DNA of 64,000 bases from Bog-756 sp963696495 (GTDB lineage Bacteria > Actinomycetota > Acidimicrobiia > Acidimicrobiales > RAAP-2): the NCBI GenBank assembly GCA_963696495.1, contig CAVOKJ010000003.1, forward strand, positions 558,001 through 622,000. The letters are read 5' to 3'. Shown here piece after piece: positions 50,924 through 59,859 of the stretch; positions within the stretch are counted from its first letter, which is position 1; each line of letters begins with the position of its first letter. A program made the position numbers and the translations under genes. The notes below the pieces were generated by a model. That model was given only the letters and a program-made list of their open reading frames with translations, searched no databases and was not told the origin of the DNA.

Positions 50924-53527
50924 ATGACAACGATGATCGCGGCACCGGCCCACGCCGTCGACCGGCCGGCCCTCCGCCGGCAGTTGGACGAAGCACTGGG
51001 CCGCTCGCTGACCCTGGTGGTGGCCCCGGCCGGTGCGGGAAAGTCGGTCCTCCTGGCCCAATGGGCGGCCGCACATCCCGAACTGTCCTGGGTCTGGCTC
51101 GACATCGAGCCCGCCGACGACGACCCGGCGCGCTTCTCCCAGCGGTTCCTGCAGGGACTCGCCGCCGTCGATCCCGGCTGCCGCGAGCTGGCCGGACTGG
51201 TCTCCATGAACGGCGGGGGGCTCGGCGCTCCGCTGCTCGAGGCGCTCGCCGCCCAGATGGTCGACCTGCCGGAGTCGGTCATCGTGCTCGACGACCTCCA
51301 CCGTCTGAGCAACGTCACCCTCCTGTCCGACCTGGCCAGCATGGTCGGGCTCCTGCCGCCCCATGTGCACCTGGTCCTCTCGACGCGGGTCGACCTCCCG
51401 ATCGCCTGGAGCCGCCACCGCCTGCGGTACGACATGACGGAGATCCGTCAGGCCGACCTCGCCCTGAGCGACACCGAATCGGCGCAGCTGCTCGAGCGCA
51501 TCGCCGGCCGCCCGCTCGGATCGGACAGCGTCTCCGCGCTGGTCCAGCGGACCGAGGGCTGGGCCGCCGGACTCCAACTGGCCGCCATGACCCTGCGGCA
51601 TCAGCAGGACGCGGACGAATTCGTCACCCAATTCAGCGGCAACGACCGGCTGGTGGCCGACTACCTGAGCGAAGAGGTGCTCGAGGCCCAGCCCGAGGAG
51701 CGCCGCCTGCTGCTCCTCCACCTCTCGGTGCTGGACGAGCTGACCGCCGACCTGGTCACCCACCTGACCGGTGAGGCCGGGGCGCAGCTCATCCTCGAGG
51801 AGCTGGAGCGGGAGTCGATGTTCCTCGTCCCGCTGGACACCCGTCGGGAGCGGTTCCGCTTCCACCACCTCTTCCGGGACCTCCTCCGGTACCGGCTCAG
51901 AACCGAGGATCCTCTCGCCGAGGCGCGGCTGCTCCGCCGGGCGGCGCAGTGGCATCTGGAACGGGGCGACGTCGGCACCGCGGTCGAGTACCTGTTGGCC
52001 GCAGAGGACTGGGGTGCGGTACTCGACCTCGTCCTGGCCCGGGGCTCCGAGGTGTTCGAGCGCGGCGAGATGGCCACCGTCGCCCGATGGATCAACGAGG
52101 TCCCCGAGGCCCATCGCTCGGGACGGAACGAGATCACCCTCCTCTACGCCTTCCTCATCGGTTCGGAGGGACAGACCGTGGCAGCGGAGGACGACCTGCG
52201 CCGGGTGGCCACCGACCCGCGGGCGACCATCGGCGAGCGGGCGTGCGCCCAGACCTTCCGCGCCGCCCTGGTCCAATCGCGCACCGACCCGCACTCGTCC
52301 ATCGAGATCGCCACCGAGGCGCTGGACCTGCTCGGCCGGGTGGGCGACGGACCCATCCCCGTCGTGATGAGGCTGAGCGACCCCAATTCGCTCGAGGCGA
52401 TGGCCCTCGGTTCGGGCGGTCGGGCCCACTTCTACGCCGGCCACACCGGGGAGGCCCGGGAGTGGCTCGAACGGGGGCTGGCCTCCCCCGGGTCCGCCTA
52501 CTCCGTCTGGAGGATCAGCGTGCTGGGTTCGCTGGGCCTGGTCGAGGCCTGGTGCGGCCGCACCGAGCGGGCCGACGCGCTCGCCCTGGAAGCGCTGGCC
52601 ATCGCCCGCTCCGTCGGGATGCTCTCGCACCCGTCGACGGCCGACGCCTATCTGTCCATCGCGCTGACCGCACTCGAGCGGGGCGAGCCCCGACATGCCG
52701 CGCTCCCCCTCCACGAGGCGACGGTGCGCGCCGCAGCCAACCGCCGCACCCAGTCCATGTGGATCGCCAACGTCGCCCTCGCCCTTCGCCAGGCCTCCGA
52801 GGGCCTCGTCGCCGAGGCCACCTCGACCGTGCAGGCCGCCCAGGTCAGTCTCGGGACCCCTCCCCCTCCGGTCGGGGCCGACCGTCTCACCGCCCTGCGT
52901 TGCCGGCTCCTCCGGCTCGGCGGCGAGCCGGAGCTGGCGTCGAGCATGGCCGAAGCGGTGTCGTCGCCGATGCCGTGCCTGGCCTTCGAGCAGGTGGCCG
53001 CCGCACTCACCCTCGGCCGGCCCGACGTGGCCCGGAAGGTGATGGGCGACGCCCCGCCACCCGACGCCGCGCTGGAACCGCTTGCCGCCGTCCAGCACCA
53101 GATCCTCCTGTCGTGGCTCTGCGACGTGGAGGGATCGGCGGACGAATCCCGAGCGCACCTGGTCGACGCCCTCGGGGTGGGCGGGCTCCATTCGCTCGTC
53201 GACGTCTTCGTGCGGGCGGGACCGGCCGTCGTCCAACGGATCTCGGCACTCGACGACGGGCACGGGCCACTGCGCGCCGACATCCTCCGGCGGGCCCGGG
53301 AGGTGAACACACCGATACCGGGGACCGAGCTGGTGGACCCGCTGACCGACCGGGAGCTCGAGATCCTCTCCTACCTGCCCAGCCGGTACACCAATGCCGA
53401 GCTCGCCGAGCGCTGCTACGTGTCCGTCAACACCATCAAGACCCACATGGCCCACATCTACCGGAAGCTCGATGTGCCGAACCGCAACGCCGCCATCGTG
53501 AAGGCCCGGGACCTCGGCCTGATCTGA
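50924..53527 (+). CDS. MalT/LuxR-type large ATP-binding regulator
   Basis: 867 residues from ATG 50924 (upstream TTG 50891 possible). N-terminal STAND/NTPase: Walker A VVAPAGAGKSVLLAQW (about 33-48), Walker B VIVLDDLHRL, and the MalT-type HHLFRDLLRYRLR segment, then TPR/SUPR-like helical repeats. The C-terminus is a LuxR helix-turn-helix: DPLTDRELEILSYLPSRYTN, then AELAERCYVSVNTIKTHMAH and IYRKLDVPNRNAAI. Such proteins multimerise on binding ATP plus an inducer and activate target promoters. The neighbouring unknown gene or the later oxidase could be its target, but no binding site is defined. Confidence 0.92.
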   Translation: MTTMIAAPAHAVDRPALRRQLDEALGRSLTLVVAPAGAGKSVLLAQWAAAHPELSWVWLDIEPADDDPARFSQRFLQGLAAVDPGCRELAGLVSMNGGGLGAPLLEALAAQMVDLPESVIVLDDLHRLSNVTLLSDLASMVGLLPPHVHLVLSTRVDLPIAWSRHRLRYDMTEIRQADLALSDTESAQLLERIAGRPLGSDSVSALVQRTEGWAAGLQLAAMTLRHQQDADEFVTQFSGNDRLVADYLSEEVLEAQPEERRLLLLHLSVLDELTADLVTHLTGEAGAQLILEELERESMFLVPLDTRRERFRFHHLFRDLLRYRLRTEDPLAEARLLRRAAQWHLERGDVGTAVEYLLAAEDWGAVLDLVLARGSEVFERGEMATVARWINEVPEAHRSGRNEITLLYAFLIGSEGQTVAAEDDLRRVATDPRATIGERACAQTFRAALVQSRTDPHSSIEIATEALDLLGRVGDGPIPVVMRLSDPNSLEAMALGSGGRAHFYAGHTGEAREWLERGLASPGSAYSVWRISVLGSLGLVEAWCGRTERADALALEALAIARSVGMLSHPSTADAYLSIALTALERGEPRHAALPLHEATVRAAANRRTQSMWIANVALALRQASEGLVAEATSTVQAAQVSLGTPPPPVGADRLTALRCRLLRLGGEPELASSMAEAVSSPMPCLAFEQVAAALTLGRPDVARKVMGDAPPPDAALEPLAAVQHQILLSWLCDVEGSADESRAHLVDALGVGGLHSLVDVFVRAGPAVVQRISALDDGHGPLRADILRRAREVNTPIPGTELVDPLTDRELEILSYLPSRYTNAELAERCYVSVNTIKTHMAHIYRKLDVPNRNAAIVKARDLGLI

Positions 53528-53540
53528 CCGGTCCGGAGGA

Positions 53541-54119
53541 TCAGTGGTCGAGCAGACGGAAGGCCAGGCGCCTCCCCCGACCCTGGCCGATGGCGAGGGC
53601 GATCCACAACTGGAAGAGCGAATCGACGATCGCCTCTTTGTCCTCACCGACGTACACGGGATGCAGTCCCACCCCCTCGATCACGGCCTCGACCGTCGGC
53701 CGGTCGGCCTCGGGGCAGGAGAAGAACATGTCAGCCCGGCCGTCGGCGAACACGGGGTCGGCCATGTTCTCACCGCCCAAGGTGTTGAATGCCCGGGCGT
53801 AGCGGACGGTCGGGGGCAACGACGAGCGGCCGTTGGCCACCGGCTGGCCCATGCGGTTGGTGGCGTCGATGACGAGCTTGCCGGCCAGCTCGGTCCCGTT
53901 CGACGCCGCCAGGTCGGCGACCGCCGACCCGGGAACGGCGAGGATGACGGCATCCGACCGGGACAGTGCATCCCCGATGGATCCGATGCTGGCGCCGGGC
54001 ACGGTGACGTCCTCGTCATCGGGGTGACGGGACCCGAAGGTGACGTGGTGGCCGGCCCCGCTGAGCGCTCGGCCCAGCGTGGTGCCGATGAAGCCGGTTC
54101 CGATGATGGCGATCTCCAC
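53541..54119 (-). CDS. F420-dependent NADP reductase-like / NAD(P)-binding protein
   Basis: 192 residues from GTG 54119, which has GAGGAGGGCCC just upstream. The Rossmann motif is IAIIGTGFIGTTLGRALSGA, followed by FGSRHPDD, DAVILAVPGSAV, ATNRMGQPV and VRYARAFNTLGGENMADP, as in the NADPH:F420 oxidoreductase and related YdaF-type proteins that bind NADP with a Ser/Arg after strand 2. Binding of F420 itself cannot be told from sequence. It converges on the LuxR-type regulator (13 bp between stops) and diverges from the FAD oxidase. Confidence 0.85.
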   Translation of the reverse strand: MEIAIIGTGFIGTTLGRALSGAGHHVTFGSRHPDDEDVTVPGASIGSIGDALSRSDAVILAVPGSAVADLAASNGTELAGKLVIDATNRMGQPVANGRSSLPPTVRYARAFNTLGGENMADPVFADGRADMFFSCPEADRPTVEAVIEGVGLHPVYVGEDKEAIVDSLFQLWIALAIGQGRGRRLAFRLLDH

Positions 54120-54280
54120 GGGCCCTCCTCTGGGGTCGACCGCCAAACTACCGTCGCCGGTTACGCGGCGTCTCGTCCCTCAGCGTGGTCGGGTCGGCGT
54201 CGGCGGGCCGTCACGCCGGGCCGGCCGCGGAGATGCCGGACAGCGGCGGCCCCGGGTCGGTGTCGGGCAGAGTAGGGACC

Positions 54281-55651
54281 ATGGCGAGCACTCGTGAGCT
54301 GGTCCACCGCCTGGGCGAGGTGGTCGGCCCGCACGTGGTCACCGATCCCGAGGTGATCGCCTCGTACACGGTGGACTGGACGCGACGGTTCGCGGGACAC
54401 ACCGCCGCCGTGGTCAGGCCGGGCAACACCGAGGAGGTGGCCGGTGTCGTCCGGACCTGCCGGGAGCTCGGCGCCGCCCTGGTCCCCCAGGGGGGGAACA
54501 CCGGCCTGGTGGGAGGCGGCGTTCCCCTCCACGGTGAGGTGGTCCTCGCCCTCGGACGCCTGGATGCGCTGGAGCCGATCGACACCCTCGCCGGACAGGC
54601 CACCGCCGGCGCCGGTGTCACCCTCGCCCGGCTGCACCGGGCTGCCGGCTCGGCCGGCTGGGCGTACGGCGTGGACCTGGCCAGCCGCGACTCGGCGACC
54701 GTGGGGGGCATGGTGGCCACCAACGCCGGCGGGACCCACGTCCTGCGCCACGGCGACACGCGACAGCAGCTGCTCGGCGTCCAGGCCGTGCTCGGAACAG
54801 GGTCGGTCGTCTCCCACCTCGGCGGGCTGGTGAAGGACAACACCGGCTACCACCTGCCGTCGCTCCTGTGCGGCAGCGAGGGCACGCTGGCGGTGGTCAC
54901 CGCCGCCCGTCTGCGCCTGGTGCCCTCCACCGCGTTCCGGACCGTCGCCGTGCTGGCCTTCCCCGAGGTCTCCGCGGCCATCGGGGCCTCGACGCTCCTC
55001 CGACGGTCGCTCTCCTCACTCGAGGCCCTCGAGCTGTTCCTCGCGCCGGGACTCGAGCTCGTGTGTTTCGTGACGGGCATGCGGGCGCCGTTCGCCGACC
55101 GACACCACGCCTACCTGCTCGTGGAGGTAGCCGACCACGTCGACCCCACCGACTCGCTGGCCGAGGCGACCAGCTCCGTCGGCCACCTGGCCGGGGCCGT
55201 CGTGGCCACGGAGCCGGCGAGACGGGCCGAGCTCTGGCGATACCGGGAGGCGCACACCGAGGCGGTCAACACCCTCGGACCGCCCCACAAGCTCGACGTG
55301 ACCCTGCCCCTCGACGCGCTGGCCGAATTCATCGACCTGGTCCCCGCCGAGGTGTCGTCGATCGACCCGGCCGCGCGGACCTGGCTGTTCGGGCACGCCG
55401 GGGACGGCAACGTCCACGTGAACGTGAGCGGACTGGCCCCTGACGACGATCGGGTGGACGATGCCGTGTTCGGGATGGTCGGGGCGTACGGCGGCAGCAT
55501 CAGCGCCGAGCACGGCATCGGCACGGCCAAGAGGCGTTGGCTCCACCTGTCGCGCAGCGACAGCGAGATCTCGGCATTCCGCGCCATCAAGCGGGCGCTC
55601 GATCCCGACGACGTGCTCAACCCGAACACGCTGCTGCCCACGGTCGGTTGA
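54281..55651 (+). CDS. FAD-linked oxidase, GlcD / D-2-hydroxyacid dehydrogenase type
   Basis: 456 residues from ATG. The PCMH-type FAD domain is seen in AVVRPGNTEEVAGVVRTCRE, VPQGGNTGLVGGGVPLHGE, GAGVTLARLHRAAG, SATVGGMVATNAGGTHVLRHG and LVKDNTGYHLPSLLCGSEGTL. The C-terminal domain ends with HKLDVTLPL, FGHAGDGNVHVNVSG (the metal-binding HxGDGNxH) and EHGIGTAKRRWL. This is the pattern of D-2-hydroxyglutarate or D-lactate dehydrogenases and glycolate oxidase GlcD. It oxidises a D-2-hydroxy acid and passes electrons to ETF or quinone. No GlcE/GlcF partners follow. Confidence 0.92.
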   Translation: MASTRELVHRLGEVVGPHVVTDPEVIASYTVDWTRRFAGHTAAVVRPGNTEEVAGVVRTCRELGAALVPQGGNTGLVGGGVPLHGEVVLALGRLDALEPIDTLAGQATAGAGVTLARLHRAAGSAGWAYGVDLASRDSATVGGMVATNAGGTHVLRHGDTRQQLLGVQAVLGTGSVVSHLGGLVKDNTGYHLPSLLCGSEGTLAVVTAARLRLVPSTAFRTVAVLAFPEVSAAIGASTLLRRSLSSLEALELFLAPGLELVCFVTGMRAPFADRHHAYLLVEVADHVDPTDSLAEATSSVGHLAGAVVATEPARRAELWRYREAHTEAVNTLGPPHKLDVTLPLDALAEFIDLVPAEVSSIDPAARTWLFGHAGDGNVHVNVSGLAPDDDRVDDAVFGMVGAYGGSISAEHGIGTAKRRWLHLSRSDSEISAFRAIKRALDPDDVLNPNTLLPTVG

Positions 55652-55752
55652 TGGGACCTTCAGCCCTATCGGTCCGGGGACCGGAGGTCTACCTTTACCT
55701 CGGAACCGGACGGCGATGAATGTGAGCCGAGGCTGAAGGGAGCAGAGCGGAC

Positions 55753-56253
55753 ATGACCAGCGCAGGTGAGGTTGAGGAGGCGGCCGGCCAGGCCCCGGCG
55801 GGAGCGTCGGTCTGGGAGCGAGATCTGTGGGACCTTCTGACCAACCACGTCAGAGAGGAGAAGCACCTGCTGGCGACCTACTCGACGCTGGCGGACGAAA
55901 CCAGGTCCGAGGCGTTCGCCTATCTCGTCAACCTCCTCGTGGAGGACGAGATCCGTCATCACCGCATCTTTGCCGAGTTGGCGGCGTCCCTGAAGATCCA
56001 GGCGGAGCTGGGCGGCGAGTCCACGATCATCCCGCCGATGGACTTCGCCAACGCGGACGCCGCCGGGGTACTCGCGGCCACTGAGCAGTTGATGGCCCGC
56101 GAGGAACAGGACCTCCGTGACCTCAAGCGCCTCGAGGACGAGTTGCGCGACGTGAAGGACACCACGCTGTGGAGTCTCCTGATCGATCTGATGCAGCGGG
56201 ACACCCAGAAGCACATCGCCATCCTGCGTTTTGCCCGGGACCACGCGGCGTGA
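55753..56253 (+). CDS. Ferritin-like / rubrerythrin-like four-helix protein
   Basis: 166 residues; gaagggag precedes the ATG. Four helices carry the diiron-type signatures: HVREEKHLLATYSTLADE (ExxH), LVEDEIRHHRIFAELAAS (ExxH), LMAREEQDLRDLKRLEDE and LIDLMQRDTQKHIAILRF, where the His is in an ExxxH-like place although the Asp/Gln replace one Glu. The Ala/Glu-rich N-terminus is loose. It may store iron or reduce peroxide, or bind DNA as a Dps-like protein. It is followed by a 9-bp tandem repeat. Confidence 0.8.
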   Translation: MTSAGEVEEAAGQAPAGASVWERDLWDLLTNHVREEKHLLATYSTLADETRSEAFAYLVNLLVEDEIRHHRIFAELAASLKIQAELGGESTIIPPMDFANADAAGVLAATEQLMAREEQDLRDLKRLEDELRDVKDTTLWSLLIDLMQRDTQKHIAILRFARDHAA

Positions 56254-56272
56254 CGGCCCGGTCGACGGGGTC

Positions 56273-56299
56273 GGGCCGGTCGGGCCGGTCGGGCCGGTC
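56273..56299. repeat. Three tandem 9-bp repeats after the ferritin-like gene
   Basis: gggccggtc occurs three times in direct succession, 20 bp after the stop codon; a partial copy precedes. Confidence 0.9.
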
Positions 56300-56507
56300 C
56301 CGGTAACAGGGCGGCGTCGGACCACTGGGCGGGCGGGCCGGGCCACAGGACGGGCGGGGCGGGGCGCTGCTCGGGGCGGCCGGCGGGTTCGGTTCCCCGG
56401 GCCTACCCCCGGACACAAGTATGGCCAGCCCCCCTCCACCACCCCCTCCGATCCGCCGATGGCACAAGTGACGGCTGGCGAACGGATGGAACGAGGAGGG
56501 TGTGGCG

Positions 56508-56570
56508 ATGGCAACGGTCGAGACCCTGCCCGTCCGGTTGGTGCATCGATGGCCGGCGGCCGCCCGGTGA
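56508..56570 (+). CDS. 20-codon leader ORF coupled to the PAS-EAL gene
   Basis: ATG 56508 has a gaggaggg ribosome-binding site at ideal distance and opens a 20-codon frame, MATVETLPVRLVHRWPAAAR. Its TGA (56568-56570) overlaps the GTG of the PAS-EAL frame (56567) as GTGA. No family is recognised and no amino-acid run that would suggest attenuation is present. It could be a genuine coupling leader; alternatively the PAS-EAL protein starts at an upstream ATG and the small frame is chance. Confidence 0.5.
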   Translation: MATVETLPVRLVHRWPAAAR

Positions 56571-58543
56571 GCCGCATGACGGTGCTGCCCGGGGTACAGC
56601 GACTCGAACCCGAGGCCTTCCTCGCCGCGCTGGTCAACTCGTCGGACGATCCGATCATCGGCAAGACGCTCGATGGCCGCGTGGTCTTCTGGAACGGAGC
56701 GGCCGAGCGGCTCTACGGGTACACCTCCGACGAGATGCTCGGTCACGACCTGGCCGAGCTCGTCCCGGCCGACCGGTCCAACGAGCTCGACGAGATCCTC
56801 GCCGGGGTCCGGTCGGGACAGACCTTGCAGGATTACCACACGGCCCGGCTCCGCAAGGACGGGACGACCGTCCAGGTGTCGATCACCGTGTCGCCGGTGC
56901 TCGGCGCCGACGGCATCGCCATCGGTGCATCGACCATCACCCACGACCTGACCACCCACCACCGACAGCTGGCGGACCTGGGCGAGGCCCACCGCCGGGC
57001 GGACGAGGCGACGTGCACCCTCGAGACCCTCCAGGAGTCCGCCCCGATCGGACTCGGGTTCGTCGACCGCCGGTTCCGGATCGTCCGCATGAACAAGATG
57101 CTCGCCTCACTGAGCGGCTCGTCGGTGGAGCAGCTGCTGGGCCGGACGGTGGCCGACGTCGTGCCGGAGATCTGGCCGCAAGTGGAGGACGTGTACCGCC
57201 ACGTGCTGGACCGTGACGAGGCCGTCCTCAACGTGACGGTGCTCGGGCCGGACGGTGCGGAGCACGGTGGGGGTCGCCACTGGTTGGCGAGCTACTACCC
57301 GGTCCATCTCGACGCCGAGATCATCGGGGTGGGCATCGTCGTCGTCGACGTCACCGAGCAGCTCGAAGCCCAGGAGTTCCGCTCGATCGTGATGAACCAC
57401 ATGGCCGAGGGCGTGATCACCCTCGACCACCTCGGGCGGCTGACCTACTCCAACGACGCGGCCACGAGGATGCTCGGATGGACGGCCACCGAACTCCGTG
57501 GCATGTGCATCACGGACCTGATCGACGGGCGACCGGCGGATGCGGAGCAGCCCCGAGGCGCCGGGGACGAGATCCTCGACGCCCGGTCCGAGGGCCGACA
57601 GCTGCGCCTGGACGACCAGGTGCTCGTCTGCCGGAGCGGGCTCCCCCTCTCGGTGGCCCTGTCCGCGTCACCGCTGGCCAGCGGAGCGGCGGACGGTGGG
57701 GTCGTCGTGGTGTTCCGGGACATCACCGAGGACAAGTCGGAACGGCTCCGCATCCGACGCGAACTGGACGCGCTCACCTGGGTGGGAAGGATCCGCGAGG
57801 CTCTGGACGAAAACCGGCTGGTGATCTACTCACAGCCGATCGTTCCCCTGTCGGGAGGCCGGCCCAGCGAAGAGGTCCTGCTCCGCATGGTGGGGCGCGC
57901 CGGCGAGCTGATCAGCCCCGGCACCTTCCTGGGCGTGGCGGAGAAGTACGGCCTCATCACCGAGATCGACCAGTGGGTCGTCAGGCAGGGGGTCCTCCTG
58001 GCGGCCACGGGACGCAGCGTGGGGATCAACCTCTCCGCCGAGTCGATCGCCACGCTGGACCTGCTCGAGTTCATCCGGGCCGAGGTCCGCAGCGCCGGGG
58101 CGGACCCGGCCGACCTCGTCTTCGAGATCACGGAGACGGCGCTCATGCGGGACATCGACCGGGGGCACGCGTTCGCCCTCGGCGTCGTCGACCTCGGCTG
58201 CCGGCTCGCCCTCGACGACTTCGGAACGGGATACGGCACGTTCACCCACGTGAAGAAGCTGCCTATCAGCTTCCTGAAGATCGACATCGAATTCGTCCGG
58301 GGCCTGGTCGACAGCTCGGCCAATCAGCACGTCGTCAAGGCCATCGTCAACCTCGCCCAGGGTTTCGGGTGCCAGACGGTCGCCGAAGGCGTGGAGGACG
58401 CGGCCACCCTGGACATCCTCTCGGAGTTCGGTGTCGACTTCGCACAGGGCCTCTTCCTCGGGGCCCCCTCGCCGGTCGGGTCGGGCCACGGTCCGCGGGA
58501 AGCCCTGTCCCCGGCGGGCGCGTCCGAACCCGGTTCGCCCTGA
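56567..58543 (+). CDS. PAS-EAL protein, c-di-GMP phosphodiesterase
   Basis: 658 residues from GTG 56567; in-frame ATGs at 56486, 56549 and 56576 are alternatives. Three PAS modules lie at about 14-130 (NSSDDPIIGKTLDGRVVFWN), 150-270 (ESAPIGLGFVDRRFRI) and 275-400 (EGVITLDHLGRLTYSND). The EAL domain (about 425-640) keeps the catalytic set: EVLLRM in place of EALLR, NLSAES, EITETALMRD, LALDDFGTGYGTFTH, FLKIDIEFV and VAEGVED. There is no GGDEF domain. It should hydrolyse c-di-GMP to pGpG under control of a ligand or redox signal sensed by the PAS domains. Confidence 0.9.
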   Translation: MSRMTVLPGVQRLEPEAFLAALVNSSDDPIIGKTLDGRVVFWNGAAERLYGYTSDEMLGHDLAELVPADRSNELDEILAGVRSGQTLQDYHTARLRKDGTTVQVSITVSPVLGADGIAIGASTITHDLTTHHRQLADLGEAHRRADEATCTLETLQESAPIGLGFVDRRFRIVRMNKMLASLSGSSVEQLLGRTVADVVPEIWPQVEDVYRHVLDRDEAVLNVTVLGPDGAEHGGGRHWLASYYPVHLDAEIIGVGIVVVDVTEQLEAQEFRSIVMNHMAEGVITLDHLGRLTYSNDAATRMLGWTATELRGMCITDLIDGRPADAEQPRGAGDEILDARSEGRQLRLDDQVLVCRSGLPLSVALSASPLASGAADGGVVVVFRDITEDKSERLRIRRELDALTWVGRIREALDENRLVIYSQPIVPLSGGRPSEEVLLRMVGRAGELISPGTFLGVAEKYGLITEIDQWVVRQGVLLAATGRSVGINLSAESIATLDLLEFIRAEVRSAGADPADLVFEITETALMRDIDRGHAFALGVVDLGCRLALDDFGTGYGTFTHVKKLPISFLKIDIEFVRGLVDSSANQHVVKAIVNLAQGFGCQTVAEGVEDAATLDILSEFGVDFAQGLFLGAPSPVGSGHGPREALSPAGASEPGSP

Positions 58544-58550
58544 CGGGGCG

Positions 58551-59726
58551 CTACCGCGCCCCCACCAACAGCTCGGTCACCAGCTGGTCGAGGTGCTCGT
58601 GGCCGTAGCCGACCGAGGCGAGGGCCTCCTCGTCGGAGGACGCGGCCGCCGCGCGCAGGCCGGCGATGGCGGCGGGGCCGAGCCCGTCCGGTGCGGTGGG
58701 CTCGTCGATGTCCGATCGGCGGGCCGTGCGGAGGGCCTCGGCGATGTCGGGATCGTCGTGGAAGCGCCGGACCTTCTCGCGGAGGATCAGGTAGGTGCGC
58801 ATGCACCCCCGGGCGAAGTCCCACACCCCGTCGGGATCCTCGGTGCGGTAGGCATGGGCGTCGAAGTGCCGCATCCCCTCCCACTCGGCGTCCTCCAGGA
58901 CCTTCACCGTGTAGAAGGCGTCCCGGATCCCCTCGGAGCCGAACCGGAAGTCCTGGTCGTACTTGCCGATGCGCTGGGCGTTGAGGTCGATGTGGAAGAG
59001 CTTGCCGTGCCAGAGCGCCTGGGCGACGGCATGGGAGAACGGCAGGCCGCTCATCGTCTCGTGGGCGAACTCGGGATTCACCCCGACCATGTCGGGCCAT
59101 TCGAGCTCCCCGATGAAGGCCAGGGCATGGCCCACCGTGGGCAGCAGGATGTCACCCCGTGGCTCGTTCGGCTTCGGCTCGAGGGCGAAGCGCAGGTCGT
59201 ACCCGCGCTCCCTCACGTAGGAGCAGCACAGATCGACCGCCTCGGCATAGCGGTCCAGCGCGCCCCGGACGTCCTTGGCCGCGTCGGCCTCGACGCCCTC
59301 CCTGCCGCCCCACATGACGAACACACGGGCGCCCAGCTCGACGCCGAGGTCGATGGCGTCCAGCGTCTTGGCCACGGCCATCCGGCGTATCGCCGGGTCG
59401 TTCGCCGTGAACGCCCCCTCCTTGAACACCGGACGGAAGAACAGGTTGGTCGTCACCATCGGCACCTTCATCCCCGTCCCGTCGAGGGCCGACCGGAAGC
59501 GCTTGACCAGCGCCTCGCGCTCCGTCGGCGACGCGCCGTAGGGCACCAGATCGTTGTCGTGGAAGCTCACCCCGTACGCACCCAGATCGGCGAGCCGGTG
59601 GACCGTGTCCACGGGATCGAGCGGTGGGCGGGTCTCCAGGCCGAACGGGTCGCGTCCGGGGTTGCCGACCGTCCACAGGCCGAACGTGAATCGGTCCTCT
59701 GGGGTCGGGGCGAGGCTGTCTGGCAT
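58551..59726 (-). CDS. xylA: Xylose isomerase
   Basis: 391 residues, the actinobacterial (class I) size. ATG 59726 follows GGAGGAAC. Catalytic and metal residues are all in place: His56 and Asp59 in SFHDND, Glu183 and Lys185 in FALEPKPNEPRGD, then NPEFAHETMSG and DLNAQRIGKYDQD with the Asp/Glu/His ligands of the two metal ions. The start RFTFGLWTVG is typical. It converts xylose to xylulose (and glucose to fructose). It is transcribed after xylB, 133 bp away, and converges on the PAS-EAL gene with 7 bp between stops. Confidence 0.97.
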   Translation of the reverse strand: MPDSLAPTPEDRFTFGLWTVGNPGRDPFGLETRPPLDPVDTVHRLADLGAYGVSFHDNDLVPYGASPTEREALVKRFRSALDGTGMKVPMVTTNLFFRPVFKEGAFTANDPAIRRMAVAKTLDAIDLGVELGARVFVMWGGREGVEADAAKDVRGALDRYAEAVDLCCSYVRERGYDLRFALEPKPNEPRGDILLPTVGHALAFIGELEWPDMVGVNPEFAHETMSGLPFSHAVAQALWHGKLFHIDLNAQRIGKYDQDFRFGSEGIRDAFYTVKVLEDAEWEGMRHFDAHAYRTEDPDGVWDFARGCMRTYLILREKVRRFHDDPDIAEALRTARRSDIDEPTAPDGLGPAAIAGLRAAAASSDEEALASVGYGHEHLDQLVTELLVGAR

Positions 59727-59859
59727 CGGGGGTTCCTCCGGATCTCGGCGTCGGCTCCGAGGATCGAGCACCGTCGCGCTCTCCCGGCAACGTTACCCAC
59801 CACCACGGCCCGGGGCATCGGCGGAGGCCGGGCCCGCCGTCACCGGGGTGGACGTCCGA

